Shown here in pieces: positions 17,763-25,276 of a stretch of 51,114 bases of DNA; within the stretch, counting starts at the first letter, position 1, and each line of letters opens with the position of its first letter. Source of the DNA: an uncultured Bacteroidaceae bacterium (GTDB lineage Bacteria > Bacteroidota > Bacteroidia > Bacteroidales > Bacteroidaceae). The stretch is taken from positions 1 to 51,114 of the forward strand of contig CAJOIE010000018.1 in NCBI GenBank assembly GCA_905234605.1, written 5' to 3'. The notes beneath the pieces were generated by a model that had not been told where the DNA came from, did no database searches, and saw nothing but the letters and a program-made list of their open reading frames with translations. The translations under genes and the position numbers were made by a program.

Positions 17763-18410
17763 CTATAGTGTCTGGTTTGCCACCTGCCATGTGGCGGGGC
17801 TCTTGCGCCATTGTGCGAGCAGCTGCACGTCGTCGCGGCTGATGTAGCCGGTGCGCAGGGCCTCGTCGACCACGGCTTCATAGTCGGTCAGGGTGAGCAG
17901 CTCCACGCCGGCATCGGCAAAGGCCTTGCGGGCCTCGGCAAAGCCGTAGGTGAACGATGCCACCATGCCCACCACCTCGCAGCCGTTGTGGCGTATGGCC
18001 TCCACGGCCTTGAGGCTGCTGCCGCCGGTGCTGATGAGGTCTTCCACCACCACCACCTTCATGCCTGGGCGCAGCTCGCCCTCGATGAGGTTCTCCAGCC
18101 CGTGGTCCTTGGGCTTGGAGCGCACGTACACGAAAGGCAGGCCCAGGGCGTCGGCCACGAGGGCCCCCTGCGGTATGGCTCCTGTGGCCACGCCGGCCAC
18201 GGCCTCGGCGTCGCTGAAGTGCTCCATGATGAGGCGTGTCGTCTCCACCTTGACGAAGGAGCGCAGTGCGGGGTAGGATAGTGTCTTGCGGTTGTCGCAG
18301 TAGAATGGCGACAGCCAACCGCTGGCCCACGTGAAGGGGTTGGTGGGTTGCAGCTTGATGGCTTTAACGCCGAGCAGCTTGCCGGCGAAGATATGTCTGA
18401 GGTTGTCCAT
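17763..18410 (-). CDS. pyrE: Orotate phosphoribosyltransferase
   Basis: Joins orotate to PRPP to form orotidine monophosphate in de novo pyrimidine synthesis. It has 215 residues. The PRPP loop VVVEDLISTGGSS lies near residue 117, and the active-site lysine region YVRSKPKDHG near 97; both are diagnostic. It is the first gene of a compact minus-strand run (SRPBCC gene 11 bp downstream, then argH). A promoter box at 18558 leaves a leader of roughly 140 nt and carries a GC-rich palindrome at its start, a possible control point. Confidence 0.97.
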   Translation of the reverse strand: MDNLRHIFAGKLLGVKAIKLQPTNPFTWASGWLSPFYCDNRKTLSYPALRSFVKVETTRLIMEHFSDAEAVAGVATGAIPQGALVADALGLPFVYVRSKPKDHGLENLIEGELRPGMKVVVVEDLISTGGSSLKAVEAIRHNGCEVVGMVASFTYGFAEARKAFADAGVELLTLTDYEAVVDEALRTGYISRDDVQLLAQWRKSPATWQVANQTL

Positions 18411-18540
18411 GTGTGTGACGGTGTTATACCTATATTACTGTTTATAGCAGGGTCGTCGGGGGCGGATGGCGTTGAGGCTGTCGGACGACGCCACGGTGGT
18501 TGATATATGCCGCGCCGTCGGGCTGTCAGCGTCCGGTGCC

Positions 18541-18565
18541 GCCGCGCCTTGGCGCGGCAAAGGTA
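18541..18565 (-). promoter_or_regulatory. pyrE promoter with overlapping GC palindrome
   Basis: Minus-strand TACCTTTG (18558-18565) is directly abutted by a perfect 8-bp inverted repeat, GCCGCGCC (18541-18548) / GGCGCGGC (18551-18558), with a 2-base spacer. The palindrome would cover the transcription start or form the first hairpin of the mRNA. It could be an operator or a 5' stabilising stem. The -33 box is not evident. Confidence 0.5.
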
Positions 18566-18617
18566 CGGCTTTCCCGACTATGCGCGTGCGCTGCCATCAC
18601 ATTTTTCCGCCAAACGC

Positions 18618-18648
18618 TTGGCCGTGCAGCGCGAAAGTCCTACTTTTG
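18618..18648 (+). promoter_or_regulatory. Promoter of the tRNA-Leu/tRNA-Val unit
   Basis: CTTG -33 core (TTG 18618-18620), 20-bp spacer, TACTTTTG (18641-18648). The predicted start lies about 10 nt before the mature tRNA-Leu 5' end. Confidence 0.8.
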
Positions 18649-18663
18649 CCGCGTCTTAACCGA

Positions 18664-18745
18664 GCGCTTGTGGTGGAATTGGTAGACACGCCAGACTTAG
18701 GATCTGGTGCCGCAAGGCGTGTAAGTTCGAGTCTTATCAGGCGTA
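18664..18745 (+). tRNA. tRNA-Leu (anticodon UAG)
   Basis: Acceptor stem GCGCTTG / CAGGCGT (two wobble pairs), anticodon arm CCAGA-CTTAGGA-TCTGG with anticodon TAG, a class II variable arm (GTGCCGCAAGGCGT region) and T arm GTAAG-TTCGAGT-CTTAT. The discriminator base is A at 18745. CCA is not encoded and must be added after transcription. It is the first gene of a two-tRNA unit. Confidence 0.93.
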
Positions 18746-18794
18746 CATGGCGGTGCGAGCCCACAGGGAGGCCCGGGACAGACATACATACAGA

Positions 18795-18868
18795 GTCGGC
18801 ATAGCTCAGCTGGTTAGAGTATCACCTTGACATGGTGGGGGTCCTTGGTTCGAGTCCAAGTGTCGACA
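18795..18868 (+). tRNA. tRNA-Val (anticodon GAC)
   Basis: Acceptor stem GTCGGCA / TGTCGAC, D arm with AGCTCAGCTGG, anticodon loop TTGACAT giving GAC, T arm CTTGG-TTCGAGT-CCAAG and discriminator A at 18868. No CCA is encoded. It lies 49 nt after tRNA-Leu and is probably processed from the same transcript. Confidence 0.95.
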
Positions 18869-18899
18869 CATTCTTCAAGCAAGACGAATAGGCGCTGCC

Positions 18900-18964
18900 G
18901 CAGGAGCCTGCCACCCCTCCACCCACACTCCTGCAATTATGGCAGTGCTTATTCCTTTTTTTTT
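18900..18964 (+). terminator. Possible terminator of the tRNA unit
   Basis: A 7-bp stem GCAGGAG (18900-18906) / CTCCTGC (18928-18934) with a 21-base loop, then a T-run at about 18955-18964. The T-run is about 20 bases past the stem, so this is weak as an intrinsic terminator. Confidence 0.3.
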
Positions 18965-19007
18965 GCCCGCATGTCGCCTGTCCGGGGGCTGCAGGGTAGC
19001 CGGCATA

Positions 19008-19064
19008 AGGGTGCAGGGTCATGCCGCCACACACAGCATGGTGGGCGGCATGGCCCTGCACCCT
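19008..19064. repeat. CCCTGCAC-type intergenic palindrome, copy 2
   Basis: Arms 19008-19028 and 19044-19064 pair over 21 bp with a single mismatch (a G-U wobble in RNA), around a 15-base loop. The outer 11 bp (AGGGTGCAGGG / CCCTGCACCCT) match the core of the other copies. A partial third core (GCTGCAGGGT) lies just upstream at 18989-18998. It lies between the tRNA-Val gene and the structured RNA candidate. Confidence 0.85.
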
Positions 19065-19269
19065 GTTTTGCATGCAGCCTGCCGTTGATTAGGCATCAGT
19101 GTGCACAGGCGTGTGCGTAGCGCAGGCGGCCCTGTGTCCGACCCTGCCGCGGGAGTGCATGGCTCGGGGCGGTGCTCCGGCCTGCCGGAGCGTCGTGCCA
19201 TTGGCGGCTATGCACAGTGGTCAATCGCGACCCGTGGTGGCGGAGGGTGTCAAAAAAACTTGCCCAAAG

Positions 19270-19303
19270 TTTGCTGCCAGTAGCAACTCTATTGCTACAT
19301 TTG
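19270..19303 (+). promoter_or_regulatory. Promoter of the structured RNA candidate
   Basis: TTTG -33 box (19270-19273), 22-bp spacer and TACATTTG -7 box (19296-19303), preceded by an A-tract (AAAAAAAC, from about 19252). The layout closely resembles the tRNA-Met promoter at 34031. No start codon for a sensible reading frame follows within 300 bp. Confidence 0.65.
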
Positions 19304-19308
19304 CGGCG

Positions 19309-19506
19309 TGGAAGCCTCATGAATGGCATGATGGCCCACAACGACATATCTGCTCATTTTCCTGCCGAACTGCGACCTCGAAAGGGAAAGCCAATGGGCA
19401 AAGGCTGATACGTGATAAGAGCATGCGCTTTCAGCGCAGGCTTTCCCATAACGTATCAGAGGCTGTCGCAGGCCTGGCAGGAATATGGCAGGTCTGCGCT
19501 TTTTTT
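19309..19506 (+). ncRNA. Candidate structured RNA (pseudoknot-capable), independent gene or leader element
   Basis: From the predicted start to a T7 run (19500-19506) the segment has no plausible reading frame but dense, exact base pairing. P1 pairs 19355-19366 with 19476-19487 (12 bp, one mismatch). P2 pairs 19370-19376 with 19465-19471 (7 of 7). P3 pairs 19405-19413 with 19451-19459 (9 of 9). An apical hairpin spans 19424-19438. A further perfect 9-bp pairing joins 19384-19392 to 19439-19447 and crosses P3, so it forms a pseudoknot or an alternative fold. I cannot match it to a known family; a 6S-like RNA or an aptamer are possible. If transcripts read past the T-run they would reach the secreted-protein gene at 19621, so a riboswitch-like leader is the alternative. 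Confidence 0.6.
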
Positions 19507-19620
19507 GTGTGCACAGAAGTGAATGCTGTTGCCGCCGGATCGTGCAGCGCGGGAGAACGCCCCCGCAGGACGCCATACACAGTGAGACGACAAACCACAA
19601 CATTCAAAACCTCTATGCAC

Positions 19621-22600
19621 ATGAACAAATCTCTACTTGTCACACTCGCCATGCTGCTGACAGCTGCCAGCGGAGCATGGGCCGATGCCGGCTACACGGG
19701 CATCAAGCTGACATTCACCCGTGCAGACGCGGGTAGTGGCACAGCCACAGACGCAGTCAGTGATGTCACAGTGAACGTCACCGACAAAGACGGCAATGCC
19801 ATCGCAGGCGTATCTGCAACATTGGCTTCTACAACTATTACGCAGCTGAAGACCGGTTCGGCAGCAGCACTCAGCAGAACCTCCAATGCTGTGCTGGCTC
19901 CCAATGCGGGCTATGCAAATAACCAGAACTCCACCATCGAATACACCTTCTGCGTGACGGGTCTCTCCACGGAGTTCACCTACAATTATGCGGCTTTAGA
20001 TGTTTATGCACTGACGAGTGGAGGAGCCGCACAAGGCAATACAGGAAATACTGTTCGCGAATGGACTTTCGATGTCCTGACGGGTTCCACCTCAGACGGT
20101 GTCAGCTCGTTTGTGTCTCAGGCTGGCAATGATATCTGCACAGTAACGAACAGTGATGGCGGCCTCTATCACAAGACCTGGGAAATGGCTGCTTCTAATG
20201 AGAATGCCACCGCTACGCTCTACATCAAGGTCGTTTTGAAAAAAACGGACAGTAATGGTTGTTATGCCGGCCTTGGCAGTGTCCAGTTGTACTATGTTGC
20301 ACCGGCAGTTGTCATCAGCGACCTCAACAACCTCAGCAACGCCAAGAGCTACTCACTCTCAACCCCGCGTGGCACGCTTGGCGTGAATGGGAGCACATTC
20401 GTCTCCACGGCCAAAGACTTCACGGCCTCTGAGTTTGCCATTGTCAGCTACGGTGGTGCTTACTACCTCTACAGCGTAGCAGCCAAGAAGTTTGTCACCA
20501 GTGAGGGTGCTCTCGCCTACACTGTGACATCGTCTTCAGCCCTCACTTTCGAAGACTTGGGCAGCAGCAACTTCAAACTCAAGCTGGGCAGCAGCAATTA
20601 CATCAATGTATCCAGTGGATACGATGCAGGACTCGTCGTAGACGCCCATTCAACGACGGACGAAGGTAACACCTTCACCATCACTGAAGCTTCGGACTTC
20701 GATGCCACAGATGCTTTGGCAGCTCTGAAGTGGGTGGAATATGACGAAGAGAACGCAGCAGGCGAGATAGCTTACAGTGCCGGACTGGGAACATACACCA
20801 AAACAAATGGTGGAGCATATGCTTCAGAATGGGTTTCCAACATTACAGCACCTCAGCTGACATTGTTAACAGATGTTAATAATATAGTTATAGCTGACGG
20901 TGGATTACACACACAGACATACAAACTAAGCGTTCCGGCGGGCTACAGGATAACGGGCTATTCCTTCACAGCCACTCCATCAACGGGAACAACAGGCATG
21001 AGCGTCACGCCGGCAGGTTCGAGTGCTATAAATATTCCTGCAGGAGGGACGGCAGTCGATGTCACAGGACTCAATGCGCAGACAACCACCTTTGACGTCA
21101 GCGGTGCCTATGTCAGAGTTTCCAACTTCAAGGTCACGTACACCATAGCAACCATAGCATACATCACCGACCTTGCCAGCCTTGAGAACGGAAAGGCATA
21201 CATCGTCACCAATGCCCGTGCAGCCTGGCAGGTAGCCAGTGCTTCGGCAACAGCATTCTCGGCAAACGCATCGGTTAATCCTAAAACAGACCGTGGCAAC
21301 ACCGCATTGCAGATAGCCATCATCAAGCAGGGCGAGGCATACTATCTCTATAGCGTCAACGCTGGTAAGTATCTCACTGCTGCTAACTCGCTCTATGCTT
21401 CTCCGCTTGACTCTGTGACCATTACAGAAGCAACATACACAGGTGCTCCCGACAATCACAAGTGGTTCTTCAGCTTCGACAGTTCACACAACATCAATGT
21501 CAATAGTGTTCCCGACTTCGGAACAGGAACATGGAGCACGAAAGACGCAGGTAATGTATGCGCCATCATTGAGGCTGCCGACTTCGACAACACCGCCGCT
21601 CTTGCTGCGTTTACCAACTACGGCCAGCGCGTAGCAGATTATGCAACCTATAAAGGTTACATGACGGACTTCGTCCATTCATATCAAAGCGAGATAGGTT
21701 ATCCCAAAACAACATCTACCGGATATACCAACCTGGCCAGCATACTCACTGAGGCAAGCGTTTTTACAGAAGACGACTACAATAACCTACCCACATACTA
21801 TGCTGCCTATCTCGCTGAGACAGATATAAATACGCCTTCGGCAGGCTTCTATCGCATCTATCATGCTGTTACATCAGGTGGAACAAAAAAGTATCTGACA
21901 GACACAGGTTCCGCACTTGTCATGCCAAGAAATCTGTATTCTATTGGGATGGAAGCACTTTGGTTGCTTATAATGGAGGATATTACATTAATCAAGTAAG
22001 TCGTAGCCTTACCGCTGCTACATTCACATTTACCAAATCGAATCAGGGAACCTTTGGGCAAATGAATGTTAATCCATCTACTGGTTCCCCATGGTATGTA
22101 CAGGATGATACAGCTGATTATACCCTCAATCGCTGGAGTAAAGGTAATCAGGTAGGTAGTAATTTCCAGGTTGAGGCCGTCACCTCCCTGCCCGTCACCT
22201 TTGCTGGCCAGTATGCGTCGCTATACAGTCCGGTGGATCTCACCATCCCCGATGGCGTGAAGGCTTACACCGGAGAGCTCAACGCCGCAGGCACGCGCTT
22301 CAACCTGACCGAGCTCTCGGGCACCATTCCTCACAACACGGGTGTGATACTCGAGCTGGAGGATGACTTTGCCAGCATGGATGATGCAGACAAGACCAAG
22401 ACCTTCGCCATAGCCAACACCACAACCGACGGCACAAGCGACCTCAGTGGCAAAATAGCAGCCACGACAGTGAGTGCCAGCTCCGTGCTCGTGCTCGGCA
22501 AGAGCGACAACAACTGGGGACTCTACACCTACAGCGGCACTGAGCTTGGCGGCTTCAAGGCATACATGGACATGCCATCATCTGGCGTGAAGGGCTTCGC

Positions 22601-22748
22601 CTTCAGCTTCGGCACGCCGACAGCCATCAGCGACACGCAGGTGGCTGGAAGCCTCAACGGAGCTGCCTACAACCTCGCCGGACAGCGTGTAGCCAAACCA
22701 TCACGCGGCCTCTACATTGTGGGCGGCAGGAAGATGGTCGTCCGTTGA
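19621..22748 (+). pseudogene. Large secreted repeat protein with T9SS-like C-terminus, interrupted by a one-base frameshift
   Basis: The start at 19621 gives a clean signal peptide, MNKSLLVTLAMLLTAASGAWA; an ATG two codons earlier is possible. Frame 1 runs to a stop at 21999. The natural continuation is in another frame from about 21930 to 22748, where the reading KKSVFYWDGSTLVAYNGG joins smoothly, so about one base is missing near 21924-21931. Restored, the protein has about 1042 residues. Repeats of about 180-220 residues begin ISDLNNLSNAKSYSLST and ITDLASLENGKAYIVTN, each with a YYLYSV-AGKY-like strand, like beta-trefoil or lectin-type modules of Prevotella surface proteins; a third degenerate copy spans the break. 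The end, LAGQRVAKPSRGLYIVGGRK, is the sorting-type C-terminus. It could be a real pseudogene, a phase-variable gene or an assembly error. A peptide gene follows after 42 bp. Confidence 0.8.
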
Positions 22749-22790
22749 ATGTTATGTTAGAATGTAGAATGTAAAGCATCGACAAAAACC

Positions 22791-22967
22791 ATGAACAAGA
22801 AGATATATCAGGCACCAGGCCTACGCGCCACACGCATCCTCACGGAAGCACTCGTGGCCAACTCGCTCACCGTCGACACAGGCACCGAGACCGGCACCCA
22901 GTACACGAAGCAGGACCGCACGCAGCGCGACGGCTACAACGTCTGGAACGACGACTGGAGCAAGTGA
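22791..22967 (+). CDS. Short conserved-type peptide (58 residues), downstream of secreted-protein gene
   Basis: Begins MNKKIYQAPGLRATR and ends YNVWNDDWSK; it has no signal peptide or membrane segment. Compared with the 52-residue peptide at 45721-45879, the first 24 positions after the initiator align without gaps: K-K, Tyr at +4, Pro at +7, Ala at +11, a hydrophobic residue then Ala at +20/+21, and Ser-hydrophobic at +23/+24. Short proteins of this look (MKK-Y--P leader, acidic or Trp-rich tail) are, from memory, common and unstudied in Bacteroidales. It is 42 bp after the secreted-protein stop and is followed by a good terminator, so it shares that transcript. The function is unknown. Its small size makes it easy to miss. 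Confidence 0.7.
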   Translation: MNKKIYQAPGLRATRILTEALVANSLTVDTGTETGTQYTKQDRTQRDGYNVWNDDWSK

Positions 22968-23025
22968 CCGCCATCAAGGCTCTATAGTTACACACATATA
23001 TAGAGTAACAGTAATAGTTTTCTTC

Positions 23026-23062
23026 GGGGAGGCCTGGCTGCGAAGCTCGGCCTCTCCTTTTT
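23026..23062 (+). terminator. Rho-independent terminator after the peptide gene
   Basis: Stem GGGGAGGCC (23026-23034) / GGCCTCTCC (23049-23057), 9 bp with one G-U pair, followed directly by TTTTT (23058-23062). It closes the 19621-22967 unit 58 bp after the peptide stop. Confidence 0.88.
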
Positions 23063-23153
23063 GCACGGCATCGCCACGGGCACACGACTTGCCGCAGGGG
23101 CTGCGCAGGGTGGCTGACGGTGCCCTTTCATCTGTTTGTGGGCAATAAGGTGG

Positions 23154-23182
23154 TTGTGTTTTGCTTGTTATGTATATCTTTG
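23154..23182 (+). promoter_or_regulatory. Predicted promoter of metF
   Basis: GTTG -33 core (TTG 23154-23156), 18-bp spacer and TATCTTTG (23175-23182), giving a leader of only about 20 nt before the metF ATG at 23209. It may drive the whole plus-strand run up to 33818. Confidence 0.6.
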
Positions 23183-23208
23183 CTGCAAATTCCTCTTTTG
23201 TCTGCATC

Positions 23209-24165
23209 ATGTTGTCACAGATATACGGCACAGGCCAGGACGGTCACACAGGCTTTTCCTTCGAGGTGCTGCCGCCCCTCAAGGGCACGGGCACGCAGCA
23301 GCTCTTCCACACCATCGACGTGCTGGCGCCATTCGCCCCGAGGCATATCAACATCACGACGCACCGTGCGGAGTATGTGTATCGACAGATAGAAGGCGAC
23401 CTCGTGGAGCGTCGCCGCCTGCGCCGCCGCCCGGGCACCATAGCCATAGCCGCTGCCATACAGCAGCGGTGGGGCGTGACGGTGATACCACATATAGTGT
23501 GTGCTGGCAGCACGCAGCAGGACATCGAGTATGCGCTGCTCGACCTGCAGTTCCTCGGCATCACCGACGTGTTCCTCCTGCGTGGCGACAAGGCACGTGA
23601 GGAAGCCCGCTATGAGCCTACGCCAGGCGGATACACCCACGCCCTCGAGCTCATCGACCAGGTGAACGCCTTCAACAGCGGACGCTTTGCCGACGGCACC
23701 GAGATGCGTGCGCCAGGGGCACCCTTTGAGTTTGGTGTCGCAGCCTATCCGGAGAAGCACGAGGAGGCACCCAACATGGACAGCGACATACAGGTGCTCC
23801 TCGAGAAGCAACGGCGCGGAGCAGCAGTGGCCATAACACAGATCTTCTACGACAACGACCGCTACATCGACTTCTGCCGCCGTGCGCGGGCAGCAGGTGT
23901 CACCATACCTATTGTGCCGGGCCTGAAACCACTCACCAAGCTGACACAGATAACCACTGTGCCCAAGACCTTCCGCTGCGACCTGCCACAGCCCCTGTAT
24001 GCCGAGCTTCAGCGGTGTCGCACCGATGCCGACGTGAGCCGTGTGGGCGTGGAATGGGCCGTGGAGCAGTGCCGCGAGCTCATGCGCTATGGAGTGCCCA
24101 GCCTGCACTTCTATACCCTCAGTGCCGTGGACAGCATACGCCAGATAGCCGAGCAGATATACTGA
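23209..24165 (+). CDS. metF: Methylenetetrahydrofolate reductase
   Basis: Reduces 5,10-methylene-tetrahydrofolate to the 5-methyl form for methionine synthesis, with FAD as cofactor. It has 318 residues from the start at 23209 (MLSQIYGTG); upstream in-frame codons would overlap the promoter. The TIM-barrel landmarks are visible: FSFEVLPPLKG at the N-terminus (catalytic Glu), PHIVCAGST near residue 94, LLRGDK near 121, GVAAYPEKH near 180, and ITQIFYDNDRYIDF near 210. It is the first gene of a long tight run, with holB starting 20 bp later. The functional link to the downstream genes is weak apart from cysE (sulfur amino acids). Confidence 0.95.
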   Translation: MLSQIYGTGQDGHTGFSFEVLPPLKGTGTQQLFHTIDVLAPFAPRHINITTHRAEYVYRQIEGDLVERRRLRRRPGTIAIAAAIQQRWGVTVIPHIVCAGSTQQDIEYALLDLQFLGITDVFLLRGDKAREEARYEPTPGGYTHALELIDQVNAFNSGRFADGTEMRAPGAPFEFGVAAYPEKHEEAPNMDSDIQVLLEKQRRGAAVAITQIFYDNDRYIDFCRRARAAGVTIPIVPGLKPLTKLTQITTVPKTFRCDLPQPLYAELQRCRTDADVSRVGVEWAVEQCRELMRYGVPSLHFYTLSAVDSIRQIAEQIY

Positions 24166-24185
24166 GAGAGTCAGGGAAAAGGATA

Positions 24186-25274
24186 ATGACAGACGCCACG
24201 ATGCACAGCATAGCCGACATAGACAGCCTGCGACCCACATGGCAACGCCTGATGGCCGACGTGGCAGCAGGGCGCGTGCCGCATGCACTGATGCTCACCG
24301 GTCCCGACGGCACGGCCACGCTGGCCATGGCTGTGGAGCTGGCCAAGGCACTGCTGTGCCAGACACCACATGCCGACGGCACGCCATGCCATGAGTGCCT
24401 GCAGTGCCGGATGGCAGCACGCCTCGAGCACCCCGACCTGCACTTCGCCTTCCCCATAGCCACCGGCACCGGCACACGTGTCAGTGCGCCCAAGGATGCC
24501 ATATCCGATGCCTACATCAAGGAGTGGCGTGAACGCCTGCGGCAGTCGCCGTGGCTGACGCCCGACGAGTGGGCCAAGGCCATGTGCGGCGGCACGCGCC
24601 AGGCAAAATACTATGTGGCCGAGAGCGACAACCTCCAGCGCAAGCTTGTGCTCAAGTCCAGTCAGGGCGGGCGCAAGGTGGTGGTGATGTGGCTGCCCGA
24701 GAAGATGGGACCCGACGTGGCCAACAAACTGCTCAAGCTGCTTGAGGAGCCGCCGGCAGGCACACACTTCGTCATGGCCTCCGACGAGCCCGACCTGCTG
24801 CTGTCCACCATACGCAGCCGCGTGCAGACCGTGATGCTCCCGCCATTGACGCGCCAGGAGCGCGAGTCCACGCAGCCATGGCGCGACGAGAGCGAGTGCA
24901 TGCAGCTCTTCGTGACGCTCATGCGCCTGGCCTATCAGCGCGACGTGCGACAGATGCGGGCATGGGCAGAGCAACTGGCAGCCTTGGGGCGTGAGCAGCA
25001 GCGTGCCTTCCTCAGCTTCTGCCAGGGGCAGGTGCGCGACAACTTCATATACAACTTCCGCCAGCCGGCCCTCATCGACCAGACACCCGAGGAAGAAGCC
25101 TTCAGCCGCAACTTCGCACGCTTCGTCAACGAGTGGAACGTGATAGGCATTACCGACGAACTCGCACAGGCACAGCGCGACCTGGAGCAGAACACCAATG
25201 CCCGCATGGTGTTCTTCGACCTCGCACTCAAGATGACCGTGCTCATAATAACACCAGCAACACACAACAAGTGA
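24186..25274 (+). CDS. holB: DNA polymerase III subunit delta-prime (clamp-loader family)
   Basis: A clamp-loader subunit of the replicative polymerase. It has 362 residues from the ATG at 24186. The AAA+ fold begins with PHALMLTGPDG, where the P-loop lacks the GKT/S residues (GPDGTAT), as expected for the ATP-inactive delta-prime subunit. A zinc module with CHECLQC lies near residue 64, and the SRVQTV sensor segment lies near 215. It is separated from ricT by only 2 bp. The holB-ricT-gldH order is, from memory, shared across many Bacteroidetes, which supports the assignment. Confidence 0.9.
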   Translation: MTDATMHSIADIDSLRPTWQRLMADVAAGRVPHALMLTGPDGTATLAMAVELAKALLCQTPHADGTPCHECLQCRMAARLEHPDLHFAFPIATGTGTRVSAPKDAISDAYIKEWRERLRQSPWLTPDEWAKAMCGGTRQAKYYVAESDNLQRKLVLKSSQGGRKVVVMWLPEKMGPDVANKLLKLLEEPPAGTHFVMASDEPDLLLSTIRSRVQTVMLPPLTRQERESTQPWRDESECMQLFVTLMRLAYQRDVRQMRAWAEQLAALGREQQRAFLSFCQGQVRDNFIYNFRQPALIDQTPEEEAFSRNFARFVNEWNVIGITDELAQAQRDLEQNTNARMVFFDLALKMTVLIITPATHNK

Positions 25275-25276
25275 AT

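Noticed and set aside
15323..17881. 852-codon open frame opposing and overlapping argH, the lipoprotein and the SRPBCC gene
   Set aside because: It is very rich in Arg, His and Pro with no motifs, and it overlaps argH and its neighbours in another frame of the same strand; it is a shadow of GC-rich coding DNA. The same holds for long open frames over 28772-30418, 32486-34132 and 42434-43978.
19309..19506. tmRNA, SRP RNA or RNase P RNA
   Set aside because: No tRNA-like ends or tag frame, no SRP tetraloop segment (GGAAGGAAGCAGCC-like) and no RNase P conserved core could be found, and the length does not fit tmRNA or RNase P.
21920..21935. Programmed -1 ribosomal frameshifting in the secreted-protein genes
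   Set aside because: The sites lack a canonical X-XXY-YYZ slippery heptamer with a following strong structure; mutation, variation or sequence error explain them more simply.
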